The notes under the pieces were generated by a model. That model did not search any database. It had not been told where the DNA came from and saw only the letters and a list, made by a program, of their open reading frames with translations. A stretch of DNA of 64,000 nucleotides. Origin: Botryotinia globosa (taxonomy: Eukaryota > Ascomycota > Leotiomycetes > Helotiales > Sclerotiniaceae). The stretch is taken from assembly GCA_014898425.1 (NCBI GenBank), contig RCSZ01000014.1, positions 868,001 through 932,000 of the forward strand. The letters run 5' to 3'. Positions within the stretch are counted from its first letter, which is position 1. Each line of letters opens with the position of its first letter. Below are positions 1 through 13,503 of this stretch, piece after piece. The position numbers were made by a program, and so were the translations under genes.

Positions 1-1120
1 TTATTATAATATAAATCAATTATTTAGTGAAATAGTTTCAAAATTTTATACAAATTCAATCTCTATTTATATCCTTGAAAAAATATAATATTTTCAAAAT
101 CTTACAAATTTCGAATCACTATTCCCTTATTAAAAAGAATTTAATCCCCCATATTTCAAGTTTTGTAAAGGAATAGAAGAATAGCCCACTTCTATTCATC
201 TTTATATAATGATTGGATACCCCACTCTCAATTCTATTTCAAATCCTGAATTGAATATAAAGTTAGTTACTCTACTCGATCAAATCGATTTCAATATCCC
301 CCCTCTAGATCGCCCCACTATAGCGAATAAGACTCTTCTCCACTTATATACAACTTTCAATTCGATTCATTCTTTTTCCTCTCGAGATAAGGAGGAGGGG
401 TAGCTTTAGCTCAGGTTCTAGGATTCAAGGGAGTTAGCTAGTATAATTCGTTCTAACTTCTTTATATCGTACGGTCCGAATTTTCATCGAAAATGGAAAT
501 TCTGCCTGTATCGGAATGTACCTACGATCATATGCTTAAGCAAGATTATATAATTCTTCCCATTATATATAATAGAAAGAATTACACCTTATTCTAGATT
601 ATCTCAAATTTATATTATTCATTTTGTATAGACTTATTATAATAAATACTATACATAGTACTGTAATTCAAATCGACCTCCCCACCCAAGTGAGATTAAA
701 TAAAAACAATTATCCAGATTAAAATCGTTTACGATCAATCATCAAATCCATAATGAATCATCCATTATCTTATCAATCTAATCAATTTCCAATATTTTCA
801 CTCGTGTAGTTCCTTCCTTCAGAAGGAAGGTGGGAGTTCAAGGGTGGCACTTGCTTATAGAATAGTAAATAAGTGGGTAGATAAAGATCTTCTTCTTTAT
901 TACTCCTTTTAGAGGGGTACAACTCTTTTACCCACACAAAAGCAACTTGTCTTCTCCTTCGTCTCACCAGCACCCAAAAAACACACCCTCTCGCTTACAC
1001 CATCTACCCCACCAACCCCACCCACACCACACAACCTCAACAAAAAAATTGCAAAAAGAATAGGAATTTGTAGACAGATTCAAACTGTCTTGTTAATTTT
1101 CAATCCAAACTGTATCAGTT
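1..1120. other. AT-leaning intergenic DNA
   Basis: No coding exon could be supported here. The stretch is AT-leaning with many short A/T runs, but it keeps some CpG and is not as extreme as the island near 46 kb. The short open frames are not continuous with any recognisable domain. Confidence 0.5.
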
Positions 1121-1222
1121 TGGCGGTGCTGGGAATCGAACCCAGATTGAAACGGATCATTCGTGATATATCCTGTATAGGATGAGCCACAACGTCACGT
1201 GCTACCATTACACCACACCACC
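1121..1222 (-). tRNA. tRNA-His (GTG) with intron of about 31 nt
   Basis: Read on the minus strand, the acceptor stem GGTGGTG pairs with CACCGCC followed by discriminator A. The D arm is GTGT-AATGGTA-GCAC and the T arm is CTGGG-TTCGATT-CCCAG. The anticodon loop TTGTGG places GTG as anticodon, which is histidine. After the base 3' of the anticodon, about 31 nt do not fit the cloverleaf and look like a canonical-position intron; removing them leaves about 71 nt. The anticodon stem (TGACG with CGTTT) is weak, with one mismatch and one G-U pair. CCA is not encoded, as expected in eukaryotes; the extra G-1 of tRNA-His would be added after transcription. Confidence 0.82.
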
Positions 1223-2230
1223 TATTGTATTTGATGGAGAAGACATCATTTTGTATACCTATATAGATCTGTCTAAGGAGGCGTACGGGCGGGGTATGTG
1301 CTGAATAACCTTATTCTCGGATAGCGGAATGGTGGGGCGGGGCGGGGCTGTCTTGGAAACTCAATTCGAGAATTCCAAGACAAGTAATGTATTAGAACTG
1401 AATCATATAGATAGATAGAAATATACGTTGAAAACATTACTATTAGTAGGTACGTAGGTATTGTTTTGCCCTTCCAATCTTCGTATATACAGTAAGTAAC
1501 AATTCATCACCATCTAACCACCCCCCCCCCCAATCTTCATTCTAAATCCCAATTATTCTACTTGTTATCAATTATCGAACAGAGTATAACCTTACCTACA
1601 AATACCATTTATTATTCATCTCAAAGTCTCTTCAACACGGAAATGGAACTATCATTATCAGTCAGCTTACAACCTCGTAGCTCACCGTCCTCAGAATGTA
1701 ATGATCCAATAGAGTATTCATTTGTATTGTTTTCAGGTTAGTATATCTGTGATTCTATAGAGGCGTGGTCCTCGAATCATTATCTGAGAAGACGTTTCTA
1801 GCAGTTTGGAATTGGATTTCGAAGCAATCGAGCTTTGAATATCTGGTGGGCAATTAAGTAGTCTATGGGACTTGACTACGAAGGAAAATACAGGGATTCC
1901 GATTACGATGGATACTGAACTGATGATAGTCAATTCGGGGCTCTTGATGGGGTAAGAAGTGAATATCCGTTTCACGGTCAATAATAGGAGGAGGAATATA
2001 AGACTTTCATTCAATCATAAGCATATACACAAAAACTTCAACAAAAGTCGGGTACTCCAAACACCATTGCCATTTTCTAACAAGTCTTAAATTTTTAGAT
2101 ATCTAAATAAAGAACTGGCAATAGAAAGAATATAGCTCTTGAGCTTAAACCACCGATGACTGTAAACTGGGTATATAAAGAAAGCCACCTTTTCCTCTCG
2201 ACTTTATAATCCAGCCACCAGAATTACAAA
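1223..2230. other. intergenic, no gene seen
   Basis: Lies between the tRNA and the 3' end of the hexose transporter. It holds a run of C at about 1527-1540 and short GTAGGTA-type repeats near 1447. A 93-codon minus-strand frame at 1733-2014 shows no family resemblance and is not called. Confidence 0.5.
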
Positions 2231-4484
2231 CTACCTGACGTCAACCCCATGCTCATTCTTTGGGCTTGTCGTACTTCCTCCACTATCATCTGCAACGTTC
2301 TCCCGATGGACTATTGTCCCATTATCACTTTCTTTTCCAAAATCGTTATGTACAAGTACTCCTCCGCCCGACATTTCTTCTATGGTCTCGGGAGCAACCA
2401 ACAACTTTCCATCAGCTCCATATCTATGCGGTTGATTCTTTGCAACGCTGACTGCATCAAAGAAACCGGTCGTTTTCTGAAATATCGTGTCCATTTCCTC
2501 CAGAGATCGAAACGCAGTCTCTGGATAGAAGAAATAGACGGCTGGAAACATGGCAGCATTGATAACAGCGAAAATTATGTAGGTTTTATAACCAATCGAA
2601 TTGAATGCAACTGGTGTGATCATCACAACCATGAAGTTGAAAATCCAATTTGCAGATGTCGATAAACCATTAGCTGGTGCACGGATTCTGAGGGGAACAA
2701 TCTCAGCTGGGTATAGCCATGGAATTGCGAGCCATCCAATTGCGAAGAAGATGTTGAAGACGAAGAGGAAAGTAGTGGAGACAATTCCCGGATTTTTACC
2801 ACCGATACCCTCTTCTGACAAGCGTGTCATGACAGCGAGGATGACCATACTTGCTATCAATCCAATTGAACCAAGTAATAAAGATTTACGACGACCAAAT
2901 TTTTCGATTGTAAAGGGAGCAATGAAGGAAGCAGCAAAATATACCGTGCCATTTCCAGCTGCGAGATAACGGGAAGTTTCGCTACTCAAATGGATATACT
3001 GCTCGAAAATTGTAGCCGCATAATAGGTGATGACATTGATACCAGAGATTTGTTGCATGACTTGGACAAAGTATGCGAGTAAGACGCGATGGAAGTTACG
3101 ATCTGGGCCCATGGTGAACATATCGCGCCAGCCAGAATTCGCCGCGTCGTCGATTTGACTAGTGATCTCCTTCAATTTGATTTCAACTCTCTGTGCGATT
3201 TCAAGTTCAACAGCCGCTTCGTCGACTTGTGCTAGAGAATCGCTAGATTCTTTGGGAGGGACCTCGAGTGCTGTAAGAACAGCCCTAGCCTCTTCAATAT
3301 CACCTTTCAGGACGAGCCAACTAAGAGATTCATTAGATCTAATCAGGCCAAACATAGGAGTAGATATTTACCGAGGGGATTCCGGAAGCTCAAGGATGGA
3401 CACGAGTATTATGAGCGCTGGTAAAATCTGGAAAGCAATTGGAAATCTCCAAGCCACACTATTATTTCCCACCCGTGATGTTCCCAAGTCGAGCCAATAC
3501 GATAAAGCAATACCTCCTGTAATCATAGCACCCTGGAACATGACCATCTTTCCTCTTTCGTGTGATTCCGACGTTTCTGAAGCCCATGTAGGGACTGTAC
3601 TTGTATTCATGCCATTTCCAAAGCCGGTAAGCACTCGCCCAACAATGAACTGTGCAATACTAGAAGAAGTTGCCTGAAGGATAGCTCCAACAATCATGAT
3701 TGAGGAACCAAGGAATATCATCCGACGACGACCAAGACGATCTCCAAGAAAGATGGTAATAGCGGCACCACCAAAACAACCCAGATTGTAAGAGGCCACT
3801 ACTAAGCCCTGATCAAGAGCTGTCCGGTATGAATGATTATTAACGGTATCAATTTCCGGAAACGTTTTCACGAAAGATGGGAGAGTTAACAATCCTCCCC
3901 TGTTAAAGTATTAGCTCAATTACTTGGGGCTTCTGTCAGATTGCAAATCATGGACGAAACAAACCGCACACCAATATTGAATTTGAGACTAAGCATACTC
4001 TACAATATACCATATCAGATTTAATCATCAAATGGTCCTTGAGGCTTATATACTTGAGATCTCAATCTGATGTGCCATTTATTTCGCCCATGGCGAATAG
4101 GAATTCTCTTGAAATGCAAACTTACATAACACCTTGATCGTAACCAAAAAGCCTATGAATGAATTAGCTGTGAATTCTTGTTACGCAACTCCAATCGGAA
4201 AAACATCGGAAATGTAACGTCTTCGTCATAAGGAAGGTAACCTTTGATGGTAGCATTCAACCCCACCTCCGCCTTCTCCAGAGCGGGCCGTCTCCACAAT
4301 CTTGCACGGTAGCAAATTGTTGAGTAATTATTCTGCTACGTGATGCAAAATCTGAAAACGAAAGAAAAGGGAAAAGAAACACTCACAAAAAATCTATCCC
4401 AGAAACAATAGTGATCAAACGATTCAGTGATTTACCCTTGTAGCCATAATATCTTTCGCGTTTTCTACCCATCCCGAAAGCCAT
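2231..4484 (-). CDS. MFS sugar (hexose-type) transporter, 4 exons, 580 aa
   Basis: Exons on the minus strand are 4484-4387, 4152-4126, 3899-3372 and 3320-2231; the second is only 27 nt. They join in frame to 1743 nt including the stop. Seen in the translation: LLFGYDQGVMGG at the first membrane segment, DRLGRRR after the second, PESPRWL at the end of the N-terminal half (split by intron 3), and PETAFRSLEEMD at the end of the last segment. These are standard signatures of the sugar porter family of the major facilitator superfamily. Expected role: proton-coupled or facilitated hexose uptake at the plasma membrane. The substrate cannot be read from sequence. The start is the first ATG in frame with the FGYDQGV exon. 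Confidence 0.9.
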
Positions 4485-6512
4485 GATTGAGAAGTTCTGA
4501 TACTTTACAGTATATACTAGTATATACTCCGCGTGTGGTGATATATGTGATTAGGATGCTGGAAGATACCTCTCAATCACATATGCTTATATGTAGTAGG
4601 CAGGCACAGGAAATGAGAAAGAGTAAAGTAGGACAAACGAGACGAAATGAAAAAGACCTATGAGCAGCAGATCTCACCCATCTTATACTTCGATACTTCG
4701 TACACATGCACTGGAACCAAACAGGAAAGAAAACTCATGCATGATGCTACCGATGGTTCTCTTGATACTGTACAACAAACTAGCAAAGGTCATTGTCCAC
4801 GGTTTGGGAAGGTGGTGTGCAAATCCTGAGTGACTTCTCCAAAGGATGTGGCAATGGATCCAATTTAACTCTCTTGGCTCGGTCATAGAGTCTCCAAACG
4901 CAAAACAGAAAACAGAAACAATATTCTTTCTATTGGTGATGATGCTTCAAGGATTTTCTTCTTGTGAGAAATGAGAAACTGGGGAATTTCTACGATAAAC
5001 TTCGGCAGTTTTGGTTCGGTGCAAAAGTTGTTGGAGAAAGTTGGAGAAAAGTTGGAGAAAGCTTAAACAGCAAATAATAAGGCTTCACTTCACCCCTTGC
5101 ATATCCGTTAAAAGCCGAGGGCCAAGCAAACACCATAATAGTGTTGCTTATGTAAGAAAACTTTCCCCACGTGCACTAAAAAACTCCCCGCAAACATGGG
5201 GAGTAGTACTGGTGGCATTGAAGCTTGATACTGATGTACCTACCGGTACTGTATACGTAGAGGTATGTATGATGTAACATGTCCTGCGCTCTCTTCATTC
5301 TTAGATTTAAATTCCATTTCAATCATGAAGATGTGACGGATCACGGCGAAATCCGGTGGTACATACTTCATTTGTCGGCTAAGGTCAAAAGTTACTATTG
5401 ATGGTAGAAATATCACTGTTGAATTTTTGATTCACGGTTATTACTATGACTATGACATGAGCAACAGTCGTTAATATTGGCAATTATCAAACAGAGCTCT
5501 AGACTTCATCGCAGAAAGTAGTCGAGTGACCTTGTTCCCGAATCGTTCCCTTGATGAGTTCAGAGTGGCTTGGCAGGTAACTATAACATCCGGGATCAAA
5601 TTCCAAGGCAACTTTAGTCGAGATTGAATAGTCCATCCAGATTCTAAAGTATAATGGCATTCCTGCTTCTTCCCATACGTAGATGAGACGTCATATTAAG
5701 GTTAAGAGGTCCGGACTCTGTTGTTGATCACACCGTTAGACTACACCGTACAGAGTAAGAAAATAAGCTTCAAGTGTCAATAGTTCTGTATCTAGAGGAT
5801 TTCGGCCGAATTTAAGAATAAAGTTGAAAAGAAAGGCCTAGTCTCACCTGGAACGTGGGGTATGAATGTGCCCGCATCCTAGTTGTCAAAAACAGCAATC
5901 CCACTAGCACGATAGTTCGACAAAGTTCGAGTTCGAGGGGTTCTTCGGTCAATATCAAAATGTGTCTAGCCCATCGGATCTTTACCGTGTTATATATTCC
6001 GTGCATATTCTCGATACAAGGGTTACTATAGGTGCAAGTGTGATGTTCTGGCTGGCTTCTTCGGCGTGCTCCGCACTGAAGTCAATATGGCGAAAGAAGA
6101 GATCACGAGATCACGTTACAATTCAAGCTACGATCCTCTGGCATTGTAACATGTAGGTAATGTACCGCACATACGTTGCAACACCGGTAGATATCATTTG
6201 CATGAAATTAGACAATAGAAGTGGAAATTCTAGAAAACATTGCTCTACTTTTGGGCTTCTTACGAGCAATTGATATAATTCTCAAGAGAAAGACAATGGC
6301 ATGTTTGAATTGAGCGTTCTTATTGTAGTAATTTGCAATCAAACGATGCTATTTCAAAGTAAACCACTTAAGGAAACTCTACCAACTTTTTTCTCCATCT
6401 AAAGCTTTTCAATTTATCCAAATTGATAGAAAATCAAACCAGGAATGCGATTTCTCGTTATGATCAAAATAACTTTGACCAATCCATACACCCCATCCAT
6501 AAATTCACCCAT
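4485..6512. other. intergenic, promoter side of the hexose transporter
   Basis: About 2 kb between the 5' end of the sugar transporter and the 3' end of the DDX60-like gene. A TATA-like stretch (GTATATACTAGTATATACT) lies at about 4510-4530, some 25-45 nt before the transporter ATG. Short open frames on both strands show no domain and no splice continuity. Confidence 0.5.
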
Positions 6513-9500
6513 TTAAGCCCAAATAGCTCTAAACTTCTCATCAAATTCCGTCTTCAACTTCCTGAATGCTCGATAAACATTCATCAACTTCTCATATTCT
6601 TCATCATCTGTTGCCCCCGCACCACTCTCCTTTTCCTTCTCCAAATAATCCTCTTCAGCAGCCAATCTATCCTCACCAGCATCCCAATCATCGACTACCT
6701 TTTTTCTACGTACTGGCTGAGCTTGTTGAACTTCACTGGATGGTCCAGAAACAGCTTGAGGAATGGAATCTTCAGCCATTTTCTCATCATTCTCATTCTC
6801 AACGGAATCTCCTGCTCCCATTACATCGAGGAGTTCTGAATCTGTATCTTGACCTAGACCGAGGTGTAGGGCAAGGGACGTGGCGATTGTAGCTAGTACC
6901 ATAGAAAAGTCATTAAGTACGAACCAGACGTCTGATTTGCGGATACCATTGGCGTCTTCGAGGGGTTGCAGAGAACCGTGCTTGAAAAAATCAAGAAGAT
7001 ATGAATTTAAAGGTGATCTTGTTTCATCAGGGTGAAGCTCCAGATGTGGAATTACCGCTGCTTCAAGGAAGACCCCTTCACGAGTGGAGCTGCAAAGATC
7101 TTCAATGGTAGTGAAAGAGTCACCCAGACCAGACAGAGCTACAAATGGGGATCTAGCTTGCGGACTAGGCAAAGAAGGAAGGAAATCAAGGGCCGTATTT
7201 GCAATCGTCTTGGTTGTTTCATTTGGACCGACTGGACTTTGAGTGAATGGCAAAGCATGTTCGTCTTTAGTAATGTGTTGCTCGGCAAATGTCTTTACAT
7301 ATGTCGAAAAGACATCTAAAGTACTCTTATTATGATCGCGAAGTATGTTAGCTGCGTCTTCTGGCATGGGGTCGAGGTACACGTTCGATGGAGAACGGTG
7401 AATTTTCTCTGCCTCTTCGGGATCATCGACTTCTCTAACAACTCTACGACCAAATAGATGACTCAATACGAGAACCATTGTACGCAAGACTTCGTCCGAG
7501 TTGGTATCAATATCTGCACAGAGCTTATGAAAGTATTTTCCATTGAGAAGAGCTGGCACGTATTAGTATACAAATTGCAATTGAATTTCAAAACCGCATA
7601 ATCTCAGTCGAAAAGAGATGTTGATAAAAACGGAAGGTCGCACTCGCGTACCAACATTTTTTCACTGAACTTATACGAAGTAGAAGGAACACTTACCATG
7701 GAATGCAAAACTCGAATTTTCAGTAAAGTAAAGATGCGAAACACAACTGGTGAAGTTGACGGGTTCACCGCCGGGACCAAGAAGTGCGTTTCTGCGTAGA
7801 TACTCGATAGAAAATCTTAAATGATGAAGAACTTGCTCTTTGAAACTTTGACCTCCAAGATACAATCTAGGCTGAGAAAGAAGGGAGTTGATAGCTCTAA
7901 CAGCATATGGCGAGTTTTTAGAATCGTTCAAAAGGGAGAACAATCGTAATACCAGTGTCGTCGTGATTGGAAAGTGACCTGTAAGCTCAGGAAGTCGAGA
8001 ACTGAGAAGACGGCTTGCCCGCTCTCTAGAGACGCCCTGGAATACAACGTTACCGAGTAGATCAAAACCACGACGACCTGAACGACCTGCAGCTTGACGG
8101 AAATTCAAGGCAGTTAAGAACACAGAATCTCCGGAGAATACAACAGTGGCACACGGCATGTTGATACCCAAACTAAGTGTACCAGTTGCAATGACAATTC
8201 TCAGGAAACCTTTACGGAACAACATTTCTACACACTGTCGGTATTTTCGGTTCATACCAGCATGATGCACACCAATACCTCTCTTCAGCAAATCGATCAA
8301 ATCTTCTCTAATCTCCTTGCGACGAAGTTGTCGGATGAAACCATCGAGTTCCTCTTTTTGCAGACGCTTTGGGTCAGCAAATGAGAAATCGGCTTGGGGG
8401 GCAGTTGGATCGAAGAGATCGTAGAAAGAAGATCCGTCTGTTGCATCCTCACGCATTCGGTCCATCTTTGATCCACCTTCGTCATCTTGGGTAGATTTCT
8501 TGGATGGTTTGACCGGCTTACGTCCTTTCTTTGCCTTCATTTCCTGGTACTTTTCATAACCTTCCATCAACTTTTTCCAAGCTGATCCTTTCTTCCATTG
8601 TTCTTCGGATTGAACTAGCTGGTTCAACAAAGTGTTCGCAATGCTTTCACAAGCAGATCGGTCATAGTTGAACAATATAGCGGGTAGGGCACGACGCTTG
8701 TGCAATTGATATAGTAATGGCAGGGTTGTAGCTTGTAGGTCTAATGGGTCAATGGGTTCAGTCTCAGAATCCGAGGTGCTGTCGATTGAAACATCGTTCT
8801 TGGTCTCAACATTTTCTGGAGTCAATTCCTTTACCACATTGGCAAACTGTGATTGACACTCTGCCATCCATTGAAGCAATACTTTCTTAAGATTCTTTTC
8901 CCATGCAAAGATATCTGCTTTTCGAATGCAGGATGGCAATGCCTTTTCTGGATTTAATGATTCAGGGACACTATAATCCTTGCTTTGATGTTTGACCATG
9001 GCCTTCCATAGCGATAAGCAATCTCTAGGTTCGAGTGCAAGATCTTCGGGCATTCCTCTTGAAGGATCAACCAAACTAGACACAGGGTGAAAGGCTTCGA
9101 AGCCTTGTAGACCATCCAGACCTAAACCTAGACCAAATGAGTCTCCGAGACCTTCGAAGTCGAATTTCTTAGGTGGCTCGTACATGAACTTTCGTAAATC
9201 GGAGTATCTGGTTGAGTGTTTGATCATCTTTAACTCGGATCCATTCGCCTTTTGAGTTTCTCCTAGCCAGTCCGCAAACTGCTCGGGATTACCCACAGTT
9301 GCAGAAAGAGCAATGATAGGGCATGGTGATAATAACAAGAGTTGCTCCCATACCACACCATCTTCAGATTGTCCAACAGAATGAATTTCATCGAAAATAA
9401 TACGCTTCACTCTTGGAGCCCACGACTTCGCATTCGTTGGTGATAGAAGCATAATCTGAAGAATATGGGGTACAGTGACGAGAATTTGACAACCTGTAGA

Positions 9501-12500
9501 ATTGTTCACACGGTAATCTCTAGTGTGAATAGCCCACACTCCTTTACCGGCTTGCGGGAATCTCTTAGAGAATCGACCTAGAAGACAGCATTGTTAGCGG
9601 CGACTTTCGTAAGAATACAAAAATTGTAAGGAAGAAATTCTCTTTTTTGCTCTTTAATCTCACAAGGTTGAGAGAGAGAAAAGGAAAATAAATACGATGG
9701 TGCTTACCCTGAACTTCGGCTGCAATCTGATTGACAAGTGCCTTTGTTGGTGCAACATAAACCAGAACTCCATCGTTATCGGCTCTGAGAATTTGTTCCA
9801 TGGCGTAGAAACTGATGAACGTTTTACCAGCAGAAGTTGGTGCTACTACGAACACACTCTTATTGGCATCTAACTGATCGAGTACATCTCTCTGCCAACC
9901 ATCAGGGACGAAGCTAGAAACACGGGGATCTGGCTTTGCATCAAGCATTCTGTCCATGTAAGGACCGCAATGTTCCAGCTGAAATTCCGATTGAGAAATA
10001 TCAATTTTCAAGGACAAAGTTGGGGGAGGATACTTGAAGGCAAAAGATAGCTTTCGATCAGCACCAAGGACTCTCGGCGATGAGAACGCGTCCGAAATAC
10101 CAACCAATTTGCATATCTTTTCGACGTGCTGAATGATCTCTTTCGTAATAGGTGCATTGGTAGTGCATATAGATCTTACAGTAGTCCAAATCAATGCGAC
10201 TACGTGGTAGCCATTAATTTTCTTGTTCTGCTTACAGTAACCTGCCCACCAAGACAGTAGACATTGGAGGATGAAAGTGTTGATATCTCCCTCGAGAATT
10301 TTTGTTCTGGCATTATCAAGATTGTTAAGATATTGTTTGGCCCGGAGGTAGCGGTTTTCATCGTTGGAGGTCAAATCAAGATCTTTCATAATCATAGACC
10401 ACGCAAGAAAAGCTTTATCAGTCTCTGTATCCCCTTTCTTTTCCAGATTTGCAGCACGAATCTGATCAGCAGCTGAAAGCCCGCCACCCTTTTTAGTACC
10501 TTTCTTAGCATTGGATGCAGGTTTTTTGTTCTAGAAATTATTGTCAGCTTCATTCAATTGACCAAGTGCATAAGAATCATACATCAGTTGGGGCTTCTTT
10601 CTTCGATTTAGGCGCTGGCTTTTCGGCTTTACTCGTCTTTGATGGTTTCTCCTCAGCAACTTTGACCAGTTGCTTGGGTCCCACCACGATTGTCTCCGGT
10701 TCGAGTGCTTTTCCCTTTGCTCCTGTCAAACTCGCGGCGTATGATGTCATTTCACTCATATAGAATTGATTTGTTCGAAGGGGATTACTGTAGACTAATT
10801 AGTACCTATTTTGCTGCAACCGAGGCATCTAGAGATTAAGCTTGGATTGGTGTTGCTTACCGCCATTTGGACACTTTCTGTGCCACAGGAGCTTTTGTAA
10901 TGAGAGGCTTTTTGTGATTGTGCCAATGACTTGTTTCTCTGTAAAGCTTCATGGTACCAAATTGTGCAGACAGAGATGAATCTGTTTTAACATGGATACA
11001 CTCCAAATGCTTGTTGAAGACAGCATTAGTGAAGGGTAAAACTGTAAGATCATCCGAGCTTGAGTCGGAATCTTCGCACAGGGTGACTTTAACTGAGGAT
11101 AAATCAATACTTTTGTCCAAGGAAAGTTCTTGGCTTGAAAGCTCCTTGGTCAGATTGCAAAGCATGAGCCATTCGTCTTGAATTGACTGAGGAAAGGGGT
11201 CTATTGATTCGTCACACATGGCTTGAATGGCGACCCGAAACAATCGGCCATCGACAAGATCATGAGAATCTCTTGTGATTTCATTAGTTTCAACAAATTT
11301 GCCCCATGTTGGATTGTTTAGAATAACTTGAGCAACATCTGCAAATAAGGACAAGAAACTAGTAATTTCCTCTTCGAAGTCATTGTCGAATTCAACAGAT
11401 GGAAATCGTCGCTTTGAAAGAGGGATTTGATTAAGCATAACGCTGTGTAAAATGAGGGCAGAAGCAAAAAATATGTCAGATGTGTTTTCTTTCAGGATAT
11501 GAGAAGCAGAAAGAACAGAAACGCATGATCTTTCGCTCAAGTGAGTCTTTGCCGACGCAGCAGACAACTTTTGGGTGATTTCGTCGTCAAAGGATGGCAT
11601 TGCACTAGAGTTATCCGATTGCGAATCCTTGGCAAACTTCACACGAGCTTCTTCAATGTCCTTGGTAAACTTAGAACTAATAAGCAGCTTGCGTTGGCTC
11701 GAGACAGTCATGCTTTCCACGATCATGGTGAAAACCTTTGAATCTCTGAACTCTATGCGATTAATGAGAGCAATATTGAGCTTGTGGGAATTAAAAAACC
11801 ATATCAATCCTCGAAGGATGGTCTTTTCTTCCTTCGATGAGCGAGGTTGCTTTGCCGTTGCAGCCCCGTCGTGCGACATGACAAAGTGTATTGGTGTGGC
11901 ATGAAGATAACTGGAGAACTCTTCACTCTCTAAGGAAGGGAAAGTATTGACCACAATCTCTGAATGTGATAATGGTAATTTGTGGTGTAAATGTTGTCGA
12001 ATCGCTGTTCGAGCGAGGAGATACCGAGCTCGATGTGTGGACTTCACTCCTGGTGGTACACATAATTGCCGATTCTCTACGATTCAAGTTAGAATTATCA
12101 ATCGGCCCCAGGAATATTGAAGGCTTTGAATTTTTGAATGTTATTCAAAAGATCAAGAGCATAGCCTTGGAGGGGAGACACATACCCTCGAAGAAAGCAA
12201 TGTGGAAGTTGCAATGTCTCTTGACTAAATTCTCAAGGAATCGCTCCACTACATATACGGCATGAAGCAATTGAAATCCATCTGAAAGATATTGTTAGCT
12301 CATAGTCCTTTTTGTGAATAACGTGATTGCTAAGAATCCTTTTGTCCTTTGATGTCGTCCTCATAACGACATGAAACTTTCATCCTTGGTGTGTGATGTT
12401 GCACATCTCTTGTACTCAAAGCATGTATTCTAAGCACTTGGGAAAATCCCCGATATGAAATTCTCCGAAGAGAATCAATACCAGGGGAATCAAAGAGCAG

Positions 12501-12724
12501 AACATCAATAGGAACATAAAATCGTTACCTTGAAAATCAATCCTCTCATCCGCGAAACATTCTCTTAAAAGAGAGTCTCCCTCAAGAAGAAATAACTCTT
12601 TTCCAGCATAATCCCCTACAAGGTCAATCCACATAGGACGAGTCTCATCGTACCAACTCAAAATAGAATTTGGAAACTGAGTTGTCCCGTGCACCTCCAC
12701 CGCAACCCCATCGGAAGTCGCCAT
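6513..12724 (-). CDS. DDX60-like Ski2-family DExH RNA helicase, 7 exons, 1818 aa
   Basis: Exons are 12724-12529, 12281-12186, 12076-10861, 10787-10583, 10530-9708, 9577-7697 and 7552-6513; the sum is 5457 nt and every junction keeps frame. The first 100 residues (around LFLLEGDSLL and the following hydrophobic strand) resemble the PIN-like N-terminus of DDX60 proteins. A Lys/Pro/Ala-rich linker lies near residues 530-590. The helicase core follows: motif I APTSAGKT near residue 800, motif II DEIH near 907, HHAGMN near 1283 and motif VI QAAGRSGRRG near 1341. The C-terminal third is family-specific, and the last 60 residues are charged and coiled-coil-like. In animals DDX60 assists antiviral RNA sensing and acts on stalled ribosomes; the fungal role is not established. 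It probably acts on RNA in the cytoplasm. Length matches the family. Confidence 0.92.
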
Positions 12725-13503
12725 ATGTAATTGTGGCTTTGTTGATGTGACCGTTTCTGACTATCAAGATTTGTGTTCTCTGCAATGGGTTTCTGATATT
12801 TATGGATGAAGGTAGAATTTTTGGTTACTGTTATGATCTGTGAAGCTGTTGAAGAGCGAAAATTTTGAGGTCGTGTTTGCCTAGTATTGTTTTCTAGTGA
12901 GCTAGTTTGCATGTGCTGGACTCAACTCGCTTGTGCCTTCCGTATTCTCGACGTCTGAAGGTCACGTGAAAATGACGTCGTCACATGTCTGGACTGATAT
13001 TCGTAAATACGTTTATGATTAAAACTGTCATTGATGGATATCAAGCTTTTAATTCCTTTGGCGAAACTTGAATGATTGAGTTTTATTCATTGATCATGAA
13101 AGCTATGTTGCTTTCATCACGTTACTCGATTCCACATTTTTCTACCTTTTCGGACAATACTCGGCCCGTTGATATGAAGTTTTGTCTGCCGAGCCTGCTT
13201 GCCTTGTCACTGTTTGGTTGAGATCGGAAAACGGGAAGCGACCCTCATTCCATCGAGCGGATGTATAGCCAGTTTTTAGACTGCGTTATCCGTTGGGTGC
13301 TCTACGGGTATCCATACATCTAAACTTTAGATTCCCGTTCGATATATACCTATGCTCACAAGTCGCTTTTCAAGACCTCATCTGTTAGACCAGAGAAACA
13401 CATGATGCGTGGCAGCTGCAACCAACAGGGGGAAGAAGATGTGCAAACTCCTTTTTTGCCAATTTCTGGGACGCAGGACCCTCCATCATTTTCTGTTTGA
13501 AGA
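12725..13503. other. intergenic between DDX60-like gene and dead MFS gene
   Basis: Upstream region of the DDX60-like gene. Nothing beyond ordinary promoter-type DNA was recognised; no exon of the degraded MFS gene could be found before 13504. Confidence 0.45.
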
